Shown here: one piece after another, positions 12,210 through 23,417 of the stretch
Layout: every line of letters begins with the position of its first letter
Position numbering within the stretch: position 1 is the stretch's first letter
Source: Anastrepha obliqua
Taxonomy: Eukaryota; Arthropoda; Insecta; Diptera; Tephritidae
DNA length: 64,000 bases
Reading direction: 5' to 3'
Assembly (NCBI RefSeq): GCF_027943255.1
Contig: NC_072893.1
Coordinates: 4,836,001-4,900,000, forward strand
The notes under the pieces: model-generated
Told to the model about the DNA's origin: nothing
The model's database searches: none
The model's input: only the letters and a program-made list of their open reading frames with translations
Made by a program: the position numbers and the translations under genes

Positions 12210-14315
12210 TCGAACGATCTTTGTCAGCATGAGGCTAAAATAAGTTGAGAAAAAGAGTTTTTTAAATTGAGCAGTAAAAACCCCTCGTAAGGTAAGTTAA
12301 TGAAATTAGAGGACGCAATACCATTTTCAAAGAACTGCGCAATTCAGAATCAACTCAAAATTTAAAAGTACGTTTACTTGAAACTGTGTTGTCGGTTAAA
12401 GCCACAAGAAAAACTGAAAAACTGAATGCTACCACTCCCTGTGCGCGTATTTTATGCGTATATGTGTGCGTTCATGTCTTGCAAGTGTAAGACATTTTGT
12501 CATCGCATGCGTTACTGCACTTCCGCATTAGTCGCCACACCAAGCGTAACAAGAGTAACCCAGCAGTAAAACCTGTTAGTTCTCAACTGTTTTAATACCA
12601 GTTCGCTTTGCAGCTAAATAATGCTTTTGTCTTCCAACTTTTTCCCATATTTATCATCATCATAACGGTAGATAAATTAGTTCATATAAAGACCGAAAAA
12701 TACTAGTCGAATTTCTTCCCAAAGTCACCAGTTTCGGACTAATTGAAACTTGCATTTTTTTTTATAAAATTTGAGATTAAATCTTATGTTCGACTTTATA
12801 TGATTTAATTTTTTAAAATTGTGCATAACATGGAATTTGAAATTACACGAATAATTCTTTAAAGAAAGATAAATTTGATATTTGGTATTACCTGTGTTGA
12901 GGATTGACTTCATTAGCATTTATGTATCTGTCCATCTAATCCTAATATTGCGTCCATGCTTTACGTTCGAAGAATTCTTGCTTAATAGTGAAATATTTAT
13001 TTTGTAGACACATCTCTAATTTGCTACTTTTCAACTGGTACTCTTCTAGTCACTCTCGAACTAGTGTGACTTCTTTCGTCGAATGCCAGTTCATCTACCA
13101 GAACATGAGCTGTGTTTGTCTTTTTACTGCAAGGCGGCAGTGTAAGCTTCTTGCGTAAGATTTGTTATTATTGTGCTTGGATAGTTGTAAATGTTGCTGC
13201 TACAAGAAATCTACAAATTTTCTGCCTCCTAAGTACGTCTAGATTTGCATCAAGAAATCTCATATATACATACACAACTACCTACATACATGCATATACA
13301 CATACATGCATTAACTGGGGGTAGTGAACTTCTTAAGCCACTTAACCACTTCTGCCTTCAAGAGGCTCTTGTCTTGTCTTGTCTTCTCTCAACGCTTGTG
13401 TTTCTTCTGTTGAATTGTTTTTGAAATGCTTTGTGGTTTTATTGTTGTTTGTTGGCGTTGGCTCAAATGTACTACAGCTTTGTAGAGCTGCCTTAAAGAA
13501 GCACAGGCAGGCACGCAAGCATTAGAAAGGTATGGAAAGCATTTGTATATGTGTAGGTGTAGAATATCGCTTGAAATATAATTATGAGTTCCATTGCTGA
13601 ATTTAACGCTCTAATCGACCTCTTTGAGCAGTCAACCCTTTTACTTAATCGCAGTTACGCTTTTAGTGCATTTTCTAAGCTTCTTTTAGACTTAAACTGC
13701 TTTTACGTTTATTACCATGGGTTGTGTTTGATTTGTTTTTTCTTTTTTAATAAATAGCTGCCTTGGCTGACTGCGATTTTGCGTAAGAGATCGAAATAAG
13801 CAAAGAGGGTGATTTTGTCACCCACTTCTGAGGCCGAATAGATCATATTACAAATAATACATATGCGCAACACCGTCAGGAAATAAATTCTACAAATCAA
13901 ACAGAATTTTTAGTCACTTCAAACTCATACTTCACTGTACTAGAATTAAATAGTACAAAAAGTTTAAAATTTGTCGAATTTTTCAAATATTGTACAAAGT
14001 TTAAAACCTTGATTTATATAACATTTCCTGTAGAGTAAACCACGTTTACATAAAATATATCTTTATTTATAGAGAAAATACTTACGCTGCCACCTGATGC
14101 CGGGCGGAGGAGTTTCTGATAAGCTTATTTTACTCAGCAGAGTAGACTTAATACTTTTAATTGTTTACTTTACAAGCCACTATAGCTTGAGATATGCTTC
14201 ACTTAACCAAAATTCTGAAAATTCAAAACATACTATATTCTTCGTAAATGCCCTGTATAAAACGACTGCACTACCTTGGTGGTATTAAATGATGGAAAAA
14301 TATTTCAGTCGCCTA
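12210..14315. other. Stretch without a recognised gene
   Basis: No coding or RNA feature was recognised. A (GTCTT)n-like run occurs at about 13370-13385. Open frames are all below 75 codons. Confidence 0.5.
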
Positions 14316-14318
14316 ATA

Positions 14319-15003
14319 AAGGGTGTTTTTTTAGAGGTTAGGTTTTCAGATGAAATAAAACGTATATAATTTAATGTTATGGCCAAGAATTTAGCTTTAT
14401 TATAAAGATAAGGGTTTGCCATTATGTTTGAAAAATGATCTCGAATAAATTCCAGCCGAGAGGCCCAATTTTCGACCACTTTTTGCAGCAATTGGGGCCG
14501 TATTCAGCAATAACGCGCCGAATATTCTCTTCCAAGACGTCAATCGTCTCGGGCTTATCTGCGTAGACAAGCGACTTCACATAGCCCCACAAGAAATAGT
14601 CCAGCGGTGTTATATCGCACGATCTTGGAGGCCACGCCACAGGCCCACGGCGCGAGATAATGCGCTCACCAAAAGTTTCCTTCAATAAATCGATTGTTGC
14701 GTTGGCTGTATGGCATATAGCGCCGTCTTGTTGGAACCAAAGGTCGTCCACATCAACATCGTCCAATTCAAGCACGAAAAAGTCATTAATCATGGCTCTA
14801 TAGCGCTGTCCATTGACTGTAACATTATGGCCGGCTTCATTTTTAAAGAAATATGGACCAATGATTCCCTCTGCCCATAGAGCACACCAAACAGTGACTT
14901 TTTGAGGATGTAACGGCGTCTCAGCAATGGCTTGTGGATTATGTTCACTCCAAATGCGACAATTTTGCTTATTGACATACCCATTCAACCAAAAGTGAGC
15001 TTA
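14319..15003 (-). mobile_element. DD41D (rosa-type) transposon, 5'-truncated copy
   Basis: The left boundary (the element's 3' end) starts AAGGGTGTTTTTTTAGAGG right after a TA at 14317-14318, the same end as the complete copy at 23418. The minus strand encodes the catalytic half of the transposase (14988-14422): NGYVNKQNCRIW, VTVWCALWAEGIIGPYFF, FQQDGAICHTANATIDLL and SCDITPLDYFLWGY. A one-base deletion (GCTGAATACGG here against GCTGACATACGG in the other copy, about 14500) shifts the frame before the C-terminal LEFIRDHF. Homology stops abruptly near 15003 inside the AHFW block; the N-terminus and the other TIR are absent, and a LINE fragment follows. Confidence 0.88.
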
Positions 15004-15039
15004 CCGATAAGTGTAATCACTGCTAAGACACCCTGCACT

Positions 15040-15455
15040 TTGGAGAATGTTCCAAAATTGTGTGTTTTTACAAAAGTCGACGACATCAACATCCATGAGC
15101 CTCATAAACCGCGCTGTTAATTCTGTCTTGCATAAACTAGGTAAAGAAGGGAAACAGATGACTTTGGGGGAGAACGAGACCGGGACGGAGTACCTTCTGC
15201 CGACAAATAAGCAGTCTTTACTATTGCCCGTCTTATTCTTGGGCATAAAAGTTTAGCGATGGCAACAACTGCTGAGGTGACCCTTAGAGTATTCATGCGA
15301 AAGATGTTATGTAAGATTTTTAGACTTGCGTGCGTTAGTGGCGGCGAATATTGCATATAAAGGAACGACATAGACATAGTACAGCGAGTACAGATCAAGC
15401 GATTTCGCTGGTTGGCTTAAGCTGTACAAATACAAATAATTCAACCTGGTAGCAT
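15040..15455 (+). pseudogene. LINE RT C-terminal fragment (decayed)
   Basis: Forward pieces read MSLINRAVNSVLHKLGKEGK, then (frame-shifted) TEYLLPTNKQS, TTAEVTLRVFMRKMLCKIF and DIDIVQRVQIKRFRWL. In endonuclease/RT LINEs these lie between the RT active site and the C-terminal 'RLRWLGH' motif. The fragment ends where the mariner at 15457 begins. It probably belongs to the same LINE family as 11190-11895. Confidence 0.7.
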
Positions 15456-15456
15456 A

Positions 15457-15964
15457 CCCTAGGACCAGAAAGTACTAGGAACGTTTAAATGAAACAAAAC
15501 AGAAGTAAATGTATTGTCTCCTGCAAAATATGACCCGTCTGACCTAACACACATGTGCTAACGTTTAACCCAGTCCTCCATGCACCGCTGGTAAGCCGAC
15601 GAAGGGATATCCTTCAGCTTCCCTTTTATCTCCTCTATTGACTGAAATCTCCTTCCACGAAGTGGTCACTTCAACTTGGGAAACAAAAAGAACTCACACG
15701 GGGCCATATTGGTATTTACTTGGTGTTTGGTCAAATAATCCAGCACAATTTGGGATCGGTGCGATGGCGCGTTATACTCATGCAAAGTCCAAGAATTGTT
15801 TGCCCACATTTTCGGCCGGCCAATCAGGCACTAATGATCCGATGGCGTTAAAGAGTGGCAGATGTGTGTCTTACAGTGTTACCAACATAAGTGAAAATAA
15901 TGGCCGGTTCCTAAGTGCGCGGTTCATTTAAATTAAACATTCCCGGTACTTTTTGATCACAGGG
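15457..15964 (-). mobile_element. Short mariner derivative with TIRs and TA duplication
   Basis: TA at 15455-15456 and 15965-15966 flanks inverted ends that start CCCTAGGACCAGAAAGTAC (left) and CCCTGTGATCAAAAAGTAC (right, reversed). The 508-bp interior encodes, on the minus strand, only the catalytic end of a mariner transposase: WANNSWTLHEYNAPSH (the second catalytic Asp is replaced), QIVLDYLTKHQ, then MAPCEFFLFPKLK and, past a stop, RRFQSIEEIKGKLKDIPS. The PPYSPD block is deleted and the third Asp is Glu. Its ends resemble those of the element at 60700-61840 (GATCAAAAAGTTCCCGG), so the two may be related. Confidence 0.8.
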
Positions 15965-15969
15965 TAGGA

Positions 15970-18240
15970 TAAGGTACCTGCTGGCGTTAGCAGAGGAAGA
16001 GAAATGTCTCTTTTATTATTTATTTATTTAGCCTATGAACAAAAGCTTCATACAGACTAATGGCCACGAAAAGTAGAATAACTACCGAACATGATTTAAA
16101 TACCTAAATATATAATATGAAGTTATTAAAAATTGACCTTTCGCCGACAAACCGAGAATAAGTTCAATTAAGGTGCCAAATATCAATGATCTCTAACACT
16201 GCATATCCGTAAATTTTCTAAAAATTCTAAGTAAAAAGTTTGAAACGTTGATGAAAATTCCGTTACTGTTATACAAACTTTGAAACTTTGCTTCAGATGC
16301 TAGTTATTGTAGCATAAACCATTTGATCATTGATATCTCAGCAACTAATAACCTCACAAGAAATGGGGCAATAGTTCTCGAAAGTAAAATAAATTTCCTA
16401 TAATATCCTAGTTTGATTTTTTGAGAAAACAGAAAAACACGCCTTTATACGGTTTTTCAGAAAATCTATCGCTCACTTACAAATATTAATGTTGGAACTA
16501 ATGTTTCCAGGGAATTTTACAGTTTAATATTCCACCACTAACCCTGTAAATTTTTAAATCGGTCCATCAAGCCGTTTTTCCGGACCGATTGATCAAAATT
16601 TTACTCAGACTCAGAAGACTGTTTGTTATCCAAATCTATACACCTACTAAGACTCAAAACATTGTAGTATTATATATTATCATATATAAAATGTTAGCAC
16701 AAGTAAATCAATGGATAGTGAATGAGTTTGTAACCAGTTCAGCAGCAGTTCTCTTCATTATTTTTATTTCTTTCGCTGCAAAGACAATAAAAATATGAAA
16801 CTTTGAAAAATGCAAATGTAACAAAAGGAACCACATAAAGTTCAACGCTGCACATGCTAAGCCCAACCAAGAGTCACCACCACAAGTGCATATGTATGTT
16901 AAGTATAAAAACATATGGCACGAAAAGTGGTCCATGGCGTATGAGTAACTTGAAATAAACTTTTGCCAGATAATTCTGTAAGTACTAGTAAAAACTGTAA
17001 TAACGTGAAGGAAAACTTTATATGGCTCTGTAGTAAGTTGGTTTTGTGGCTTGTGGATTTGTAGTTGGCATTAAATATTACTCAAATGGGCAAAGGGCAC
17101 CAATACACAAATGTCCCATCTATTGCAAGTGCCTATAATGGATTAATGCCGCATTCGTGGCTACCGTTTTTGCATGCATTTCCTCTTCTAACTTGCAATG
17201 CAACAGTTTGGTAGGAAAAAAATGTAAAGTCATTTAATAAATTGAAAATTCGTTGCACAAATGCCAAAATATTTATTTAAAGTTTTTTTCTTGTCCATCT
17301 AAAAGAAATGAAAATGAAAATCGAATAAAAATACAAAAACTATCCGAAGTAAAAACACTGCGCGTTTCAACTGATGGCTGGCCTTCCAGCTCCGCTCCAC
17401 CGCACGCTGTTTTAATCTCATCTAGCACAATCAGTGCACTTGCATTTGCGCTGTCGCCTCCAGGCTTGGCGCATCACACGTAACACAGACATCGAACGTG
17501 GCGACGCAGGTGTGAGAGGCGCTGCAGCTATAAGTCGTTGACCTCTTTTGGCAAACAAGCCAATCAGACGAACACAAATACAAACATAGACTTCAGCACA
17601 AGCCCAAACAAAGGTACTTAAGTGTACGTGATAACTTTGCCCACCGCATTCCGGCAGATAACAAAGTTTCAGCCGCAAATGTTGGCCAACAGCAACTTTT
17701 CAATCCGTTCCATTCCACTGTAGAGCCATCACAGTCTGTACGTCTGGCTGTTTTTCGCCACTCGACCTCTCATGCCACAGGCTGCCCTCGCGTGTGAACA
17801 CAGTGTCACAGTTGGCTGACACTAATGCCACACGCTTCCCTTCGGCTGCTGTGCGCACCATCAGTTCTTCGCTGTACTTAAGCGGTGTTGAGACAAGTGT
17901 TATTTTTCGTTTTTCTTAGATTATTTCTTTTAATTTTTTTCTTGATGTTTTCAGGCGGATGCGCTTGCTACGTTTTGTTGTTGGCAGTAAAAGCTGACGC
18001 CACCACTGACAGCTGACTAATTGGCAATTTTGTCACTCAACCACTCGCGCCACTTACTCACCGAGAATCAAGCGAAGCGAAACGTTCGCATTGCACTATA
18101 ACAACAAGAACAAGAACAACAAAAACAACAGTATCAGCGCTCAATAGTCGCTCTGTCCACCACCAATCAACCAGTGGCGACAAACAAGCAAGCGAACCAG
18201 CCAGCTTTTGAAGCTACGTCGTAAAAGTAGTGTAAACGGA
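15970..18240. other. Stretch without a recognised gene; GC-richer 3' part
   Basis: 15970-17250 is AT-rich without coding signal. From about 17350 to 18240 the composition becomes more balanced and less repeat-like, with CAA-rich runs (about 18098-18132). This could be a host promoter and 5' leader for the candidate exon at 18243. Confidence 0.35.
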
Positions 18241-18242
18241 AG

Positions 18243-18307
18243 ATGGCACGTGCCGCTAGATGCTGCTGCACGCTTCGACAGGTTGTGAATATTGCGCTTT
18301 CAGTGAA
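18243..18307 (+). CDS. Candidate host first coding exon (tentative)
   Basis: ATG at 18243 in the context GGAAGATGGC, acceptable for fly translation starts, opens 21 codons reading MARAARCCCTLRQVVNIALS plus Val. It then meets GTGAGT at 18308-18313, a strong 5' splice-site consensus; the in-frame stop TGA overlaps that donor, so the frame would stay open only if spliced there. The peptide is basic then mildly hydrophobic, as in some N-terminal signal or membrane-entry sequences. The preceding 600 bp is GC-richer than the surroundings and has CAA-rich leader-like runs. No downstream exon was identified, and I cannot name a protein. It may be chance. Confidence 0.25.
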
Positions 18308-18589
18308 GTGAGTGCGACCATTTTGAGTGGCACTAAGCTGACAACTTCGAGAACCTTTAAAAATTCCTTCATATTGTTAAATAAAAATTCCCTCTTTTCC
18401 ACTTGCATTATAAAGGATTCAGCTGGATGTGGCACGCTGTTGGTAATAAGTTCGAATCAGTGAGAAATTAAAAAAATACGAGTTCTTAATTTAAGTTGGA
18501 ATAAATCATAGCATAAAATGAAAGAAACATTACCAAAAATTCATGAATTTGAAGTGCGCAGAGAATGAAGGCCTTCACTATGTGATAAG

Positions 18590-19275
18590 GAGAGTCAGTT
18601 TTTTTTTGTGCGAAAGTTTGTTCTGATTGAGCTGAGTAAATCACTACCCTACATGCGACATTTATTGATTATGAAAAGGCGTTTCAGAGAACACACATGG
18701 AAAGCCTAAGTGAGGATGGGAATTTCGAGGAAAATAACAAAGTTAATCAGAGACAACTATAATGATTCGATTTGCTGTGTTCTCCAAAACGAAAAGTTCA
18801 GTGAAGCTTGCGCATCCACCACTGAACTCCGGCAAGGATATATATTATCCCCTTTTTATTTGTCATTGTAGTCCACTGGATGTTTCAGTTACTCGTAGAT
18901 ACTTAGAATCGGTAAAACATTTGAAATCCGCAGAGTTAAAATTAAAAATTATAATAATACACATTGAAAATTATAACTCGATTGCAAATGGCGAAATTTA
19001 TATACTTTATGCTAAGAGGATTAGAGCTAGAAATCTAAACACGGGATGGAATGCCACAGAAATCTTTACACACTTGGCATGAACAGCCAAGTTTGGATAG
19101 TCCAAATAGTTGGTAACATTGTCATTGTTGAAGGGAATGAGACACTCGCAAAAGGTTCAAAGACCATTTGCAGGGCAGACAAGAAATCACTATCATCCTG
19201 GCAGAGGAAGTGGAAGAAGCTCCTAACGCAATACATCGGAGCAATCCGATAGATTTGAAGCACTTCAATAAGCCG
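18590..19275 (+). pseudogene. LINE fragment: RT core and RNase H scraps (decayed)
   Basis: In shifting forward frames it reads TFIDYEKAFQ-like sequence near 18660-18690 (the first catalytic RT motif region), LIRDNYNDSICCVLQNEK (about 18745-18798), and LRQGYILSPFLFVIV (about 18827-18872), the RT 'G..QG..LSP.LF' box. About 19090-19165 reads VWIVQIVGN..EGNETLAKG, which resembles the RNase H 'VPGH..I.GNE.AD.LAK' segment, though the key Asp is lost. Boundaries are uncertain and two different LINEs may be joined here. Confidence 0.55.
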
Positions 19276-19904
19276 AAAATGCTTTAAAAATTGCAAGAGG
19301 ATGCATCGGAATAACTCAAAAACTGTCGCAAAGGGAAAAACAGGGAAGTCCGCAAATTTTACAGAGTAAGGAATGAAACAAGGCGCATTATAAACAGATG
19401 CTCAAATGCAAAAAAATTCTGAGGGAGCATTTAATAATGGACGGCATGAGGAATTCTAAGGACTTGGAGTACCAACTATAGCTCCTTTAGGAAATAGAAT
19501 CAAAGGACGTTATCTAAAGTTAATACAAAATATTTTCAATCGATTATAAAAAAAATAAAATTTAACATTGTTTTAGTTTCTAAGTTTCAGAATGGCTTAA
19601 GCTCTATTACAGCTGTATTAATGGTATTAATGTTTCGTGGACTTGTCCTTTAAAAAAGGAAGAAATTTCAATTAAAGCTAAATGGCAACTTGTTCATGCA
19701 TTTTGTCGTTCAATACAATCATACAGTCACACGCAGCAAAGGTTTGGGGTTTTGGGTGCTTTGAAGCAGTTGATATACCGCAAAAGTTACTTTGTAAAGC
19801 GAGTCTATTTATTTTAATTTAAATTTTAATACTATTAATACTATTTAATACTAACAATAAGTAACTATCACAATTTTGCGTATTTTATTTGTATTTGTAA
19901 TTAA

Positions 19905-19927
19905 TACTACTACTACTACTACTACTA
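19905..19927. repeat. (TAC)n microsatellite
   Basis: About seven and a half perfect TAC units, just upstream of the TTAA-flanked element. Confidence 0.95.
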
Positions 19928-19962
19928 TTGCAGCTGTACTGAAAGAATAAGAAAGTTTTTAA

Positions 19963-20690
19963 GGGGGGAGCCTGGTTTATGAGGTCTAAAAATTGCATCT
20001 CTTTCCGATTTTTGTTTTTAAGGAAAAAATTAATTTAGCACTGCAAAGTTTTTTCTATATTTTAATGAACATTTAAAAAGTATACAAAATTTTTGTACTG
20101 GACAAAATAAGTTGAAAAAAATGTTTAACATAGAAATTAGTAGAGCACTGCAACGCTGGAGTTTCCAACTGGCGTACAAGATACAGCTCGTAATTATTAT
20201 CTAAAGCAAAAAATTGAAATGGATTTCTAATTATCATGATTTTTTATTCTAGATGAACTAAGAAAACTGAGAGAAATTGCAAAATTTCAACTTTTTGGAG
20301 ATTTTAAAGAAAAACATGCCTTTCTATAAAAAAAAATTCACTTCAACTTGGTATAAAAATCTTGAACATTTTTTTTATCTTTTTTGTTAGTTCAAATAGA
20401 AGAGAATTTAATACTGAAGGGAACAAGCTATGATTCATTTCAAAAGGTTCATTAGTTTTTTTTTCATTCATGTACGCCAATTCAAAGAAATCATAAAAAT
20501 GAAAAGTCGAGAAAAGAAGATAAAGTTTGTACTGTAGCTGTACCAAACGCTCGCCCACCTTTGGCTTTGTATCTACGGAAATATTGAGAATTAGGATCTG
20601 TATATTTGTGTGAATATTCTGAAATATATTAGGAATCGCTTAAAACGAAAAAAAGAAAATTTTTTTGACCTTATAAACCAGGCTCCCCCC
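19963..20690. mobile_element. TTAA-flanked terminal-inverted-repeat element (non-autonomous)
   Basis: TTAA at 19959-19962 and again at 20691-20694 brackets a 728-bp unit whose 24-bp ends (19963-19986; 20667-20690 reversed) match at 23 positions and begin GGGGGGAGCCTGGTTTAT. The interior is AT-rich and encodes nothing recognisable. A TTAA target duplication is the hallmark of piggyBac-type transposition, but piggyBac termini usually start CCC rather than GGG, so the family is unassigned. A second element with the same logic is at 31000-31663. Confidence 0.85.
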
Positions 20691-20954
20691 TTAAGAACGA
20701 GCTGAAATGAGAGAAGAAAGTTTTACCTGTCGCATTATAAAAGCTCCAGTTAATAACAAAGCAGTACTAATTTATTTGAGCCACATTCAGATACATGATT
20801 TTTACACTACCAACCACAAAAGTATTAGATAACAAAGACAATACACTTGCGAACATAGTAAAAGTTATTACGAATATATTCTTCTCACTGAAAAGTTTGC
20901 GACAAATGGATAACTCATCAAAATCTTACAATTACAAGACCGAACGACTTACTT

Positions 20955-21225
20955 TCAGAGCTTCATTTGGGTATATTTTGCGCCAATCCCTTCATTTCGT
21001 TCCAGCTAAGCTGCATAGCGCGGGTATTTGACTCCAGCAGTTGTCTCCAGGTATTCGCTAGTCTTCCATGTCTGCGGTTTCCTTGGCGGTTCCAGTCAAT
21101 GGCGCCTCCTGTTAGGTTACTATTTCCTCTGCGTGGCCAATCCAACCTTATTTTCTCTGTAGGATCTCTTATTGTATTAGCTTCTGCCGGGTTCTGTCCC
21201 GTAGTTCAGCTTTCGAAATAATACT
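20955..21225 (-). pseudogene. LINE C-terminal fragment
   Basis: The minus frame (about 21145-20963) reads DWNRQGNRRHGRLANTWRQ, then MQLSWNEMKGLAQN. This matches the C-terminal 'W.PQG.RRRGRP..TWRR...GLSW.E...LAQ.R' motif of endonuclease/RT LINEs. Only this tail is present. Confidence 0.6.
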
Positions 21226-21229
21226 TTGC

Positions 21230-22935
21230 CTTTGCTAAACATTTTAGAAAGAAAATTGATTTTAAGCCAATCATTTTTTGTTTTAAGACCAGTGTGCAGT
21301 AGATGGTAATCACAAGCTTTTTTCGACCATCTGGACTTGTGCATACAGAATCGAATCCCCACAGGCAGTAATAAAGAAAGCATTTCGGAACTGCAACCGT
21401 GCACATCTAACTAACCGGTACACAAAAAAAAGGACTGCATATTTACCAAAAACCTTTAAGCCACTTGCTTGCAATTAAAGCCGCATACAATTGAGTATCG
21501 AACCGAAGAAGCACAAAAGAGTCATTTGCATGAAAGGTTAACACACCAAAGGCGGCCTTTCCTGCCCACTCATCAATCATGCACCCGTCCTGCCCTTGCA
21601 CGTACGCCCACATGGCCAACGGCTTGAGCTTCCTTATATGGACAGATCTACGCATGTATTTGGCATGCACGGACGTGCACACTAATCCTCAAGCGTGTTC
21701 ATCCCTGCCGCACAAACGCAATTGTTGTCTATTCGAATCGGTGTGATTCACTTGATTGGCTTGCGCTGCGCTGCTTTCATGCATGTGGCATGTGGCAAGG
21801 TGGCAAGGTGGCATGTTTAGCTAGCACCGCAACGTCAAATACATTGTGAATGTGGAAATATAGTTCATTGCAATGATACTTCCCATCCCCTCTCCTCCAC
21901 TCGATTGAACAATCAAAGGCAACAGTAACGGCAATAGATGCATTCTACACAGTAATGGCGTCAGGCATGCGAATGTAACAACGGGGCAGCTGCGGCTACC
22001 GACATACCAAATGCAGTGACAAAATGGTACGGCTGTTATGAAATTGAGCATGTAAAGAATTTGTTGAAAATTGGAATTGCAGATGGCAATAGATATGCAG
22101 TTTCGTGTTGTAAACGCAAAGGCGCACAAGCGCATAGGTGTGGAAATGGAGAATTTATGGATATGATGGCACAGATTTGTAGCCTAAATGACAGAATTTG
22201 TATGCAAGGGGAGGCAAGCGTCAGCTGTTTTAGGTTTATAAGAGCTTAGCGGCAATGCAACTTTGCGATTCGGTGCAGCAGTTAAGGCGATCGTTTTGTG
22301 CGCACTCTTTATTGACAGCTTGCGGACAAGAGAAAAAACGAAGAGTTTGTTGCATACGCATGGCTAGTAGAACCACTGCAATAACCGCAAATGTATAAGT
22401 ATTTGAATTACATACTAAAGTGATGACATAAAAGCAAACTCATATTGAAAATTTTCGACTAGAATTTTTTTCAATTAATTTTTGTTATTTTTTTATTAAA
22501 AAAATATTGTTGGAGCAGCATAAACATTCTACAAAAAAAATCACATAAATCCAAGTTTCAAATGCAATTGCAATATTTTTAATACTCCACCTATTTTTAT
22601 CATATTTTTCACACCTCGAAGAACGTAGTTTTATAGATTTAAAATTTGAGTACAACAGAGTGCAAGTTTGAAGTTGTTAGATATTAGATAATTTTTCCTT
22701 GATTGTGTTGCGCATTTGCTCCATATAATGAATGCACAAACTTTTTGTGTATGGAGAAATCATCGAGAATTGTGCGACAAATCTTACTTGCACTTTATTA
22801 TATGCAAATTTTATAGTCTATAAAATTGCAGCCCCAATTTTTTTTTAATTCTGATTAAAAATTTGAAATTCTGCCACCCTATTATTTAGAAAGTGTATGC
22901 TAACTTAGCAAACCCATAAAAAAAAATAATAATAA
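21230..22935. other. Stretch without a recognised gene
   Basis: Composition is mixed, and GC-richer at 21550-22260. Several frames of 75-105 codons exist on both strands (for example 21821-22135 minus), but none shows a known motif. Confidence 0.5.
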
Positions 22936-22937
22936 TT

Positions 22938-23217
22938 TGCGCGTACAGCCTCTCCTCCTATTTGCGTTGTGCGTCTTGATGTTGTTCCATGGATGGAGGG
23001 ACCTACAGTTTTAAGCCGACTCGGAACGGTAAATGGTTTTTAACAGGAGCTTTTACATGTCCGAAATACACTCGAAGCTTTGCCATTGTCTGCCAAGGAG
23101 CGACCGCTATTAGAAACAACTTTTTTTATTATTTGATAATCATGCACGGAGATTCGAACATATCCACTCTTGATTGGTACTCATGCGCCAACACATTCGG
23201 CTACGGTGGCGCATACA
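22938..23217 (-). repeat. tRNA-derived SINE, copy 2 (inverted)
   Basis: On the minus strand it begins near 23215 with GCCACCGTAGCCGAATGTG (A-box region), has TGTTCGAATCTCC as the B box (about 23163-23151), and then the body motifs AGTCGGCTTAAAACTGTAGG and AACATCAAGACGCAC. It ends near 22938. The order and motifs match the copies at 8484 and 50001. Confidence 0.8.
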
Positions 23218-23417
23218 CTAGAATAACCTTATTTGAAGTTGGAGTATGCCTCCGTCATCTGGAATACGATGTATTCCTTACATTTTCTTAGAATTTATTT
23301 TGCTCTTCAACCTGTACACATTGATAGTCCCTTGCCATTCTACAGTAACAGGTGCATGCTTATCAATGCTCTATCATTTGAGAATAGACGACTTGTCCAA
23401 AGACTAATGTTTATGTA

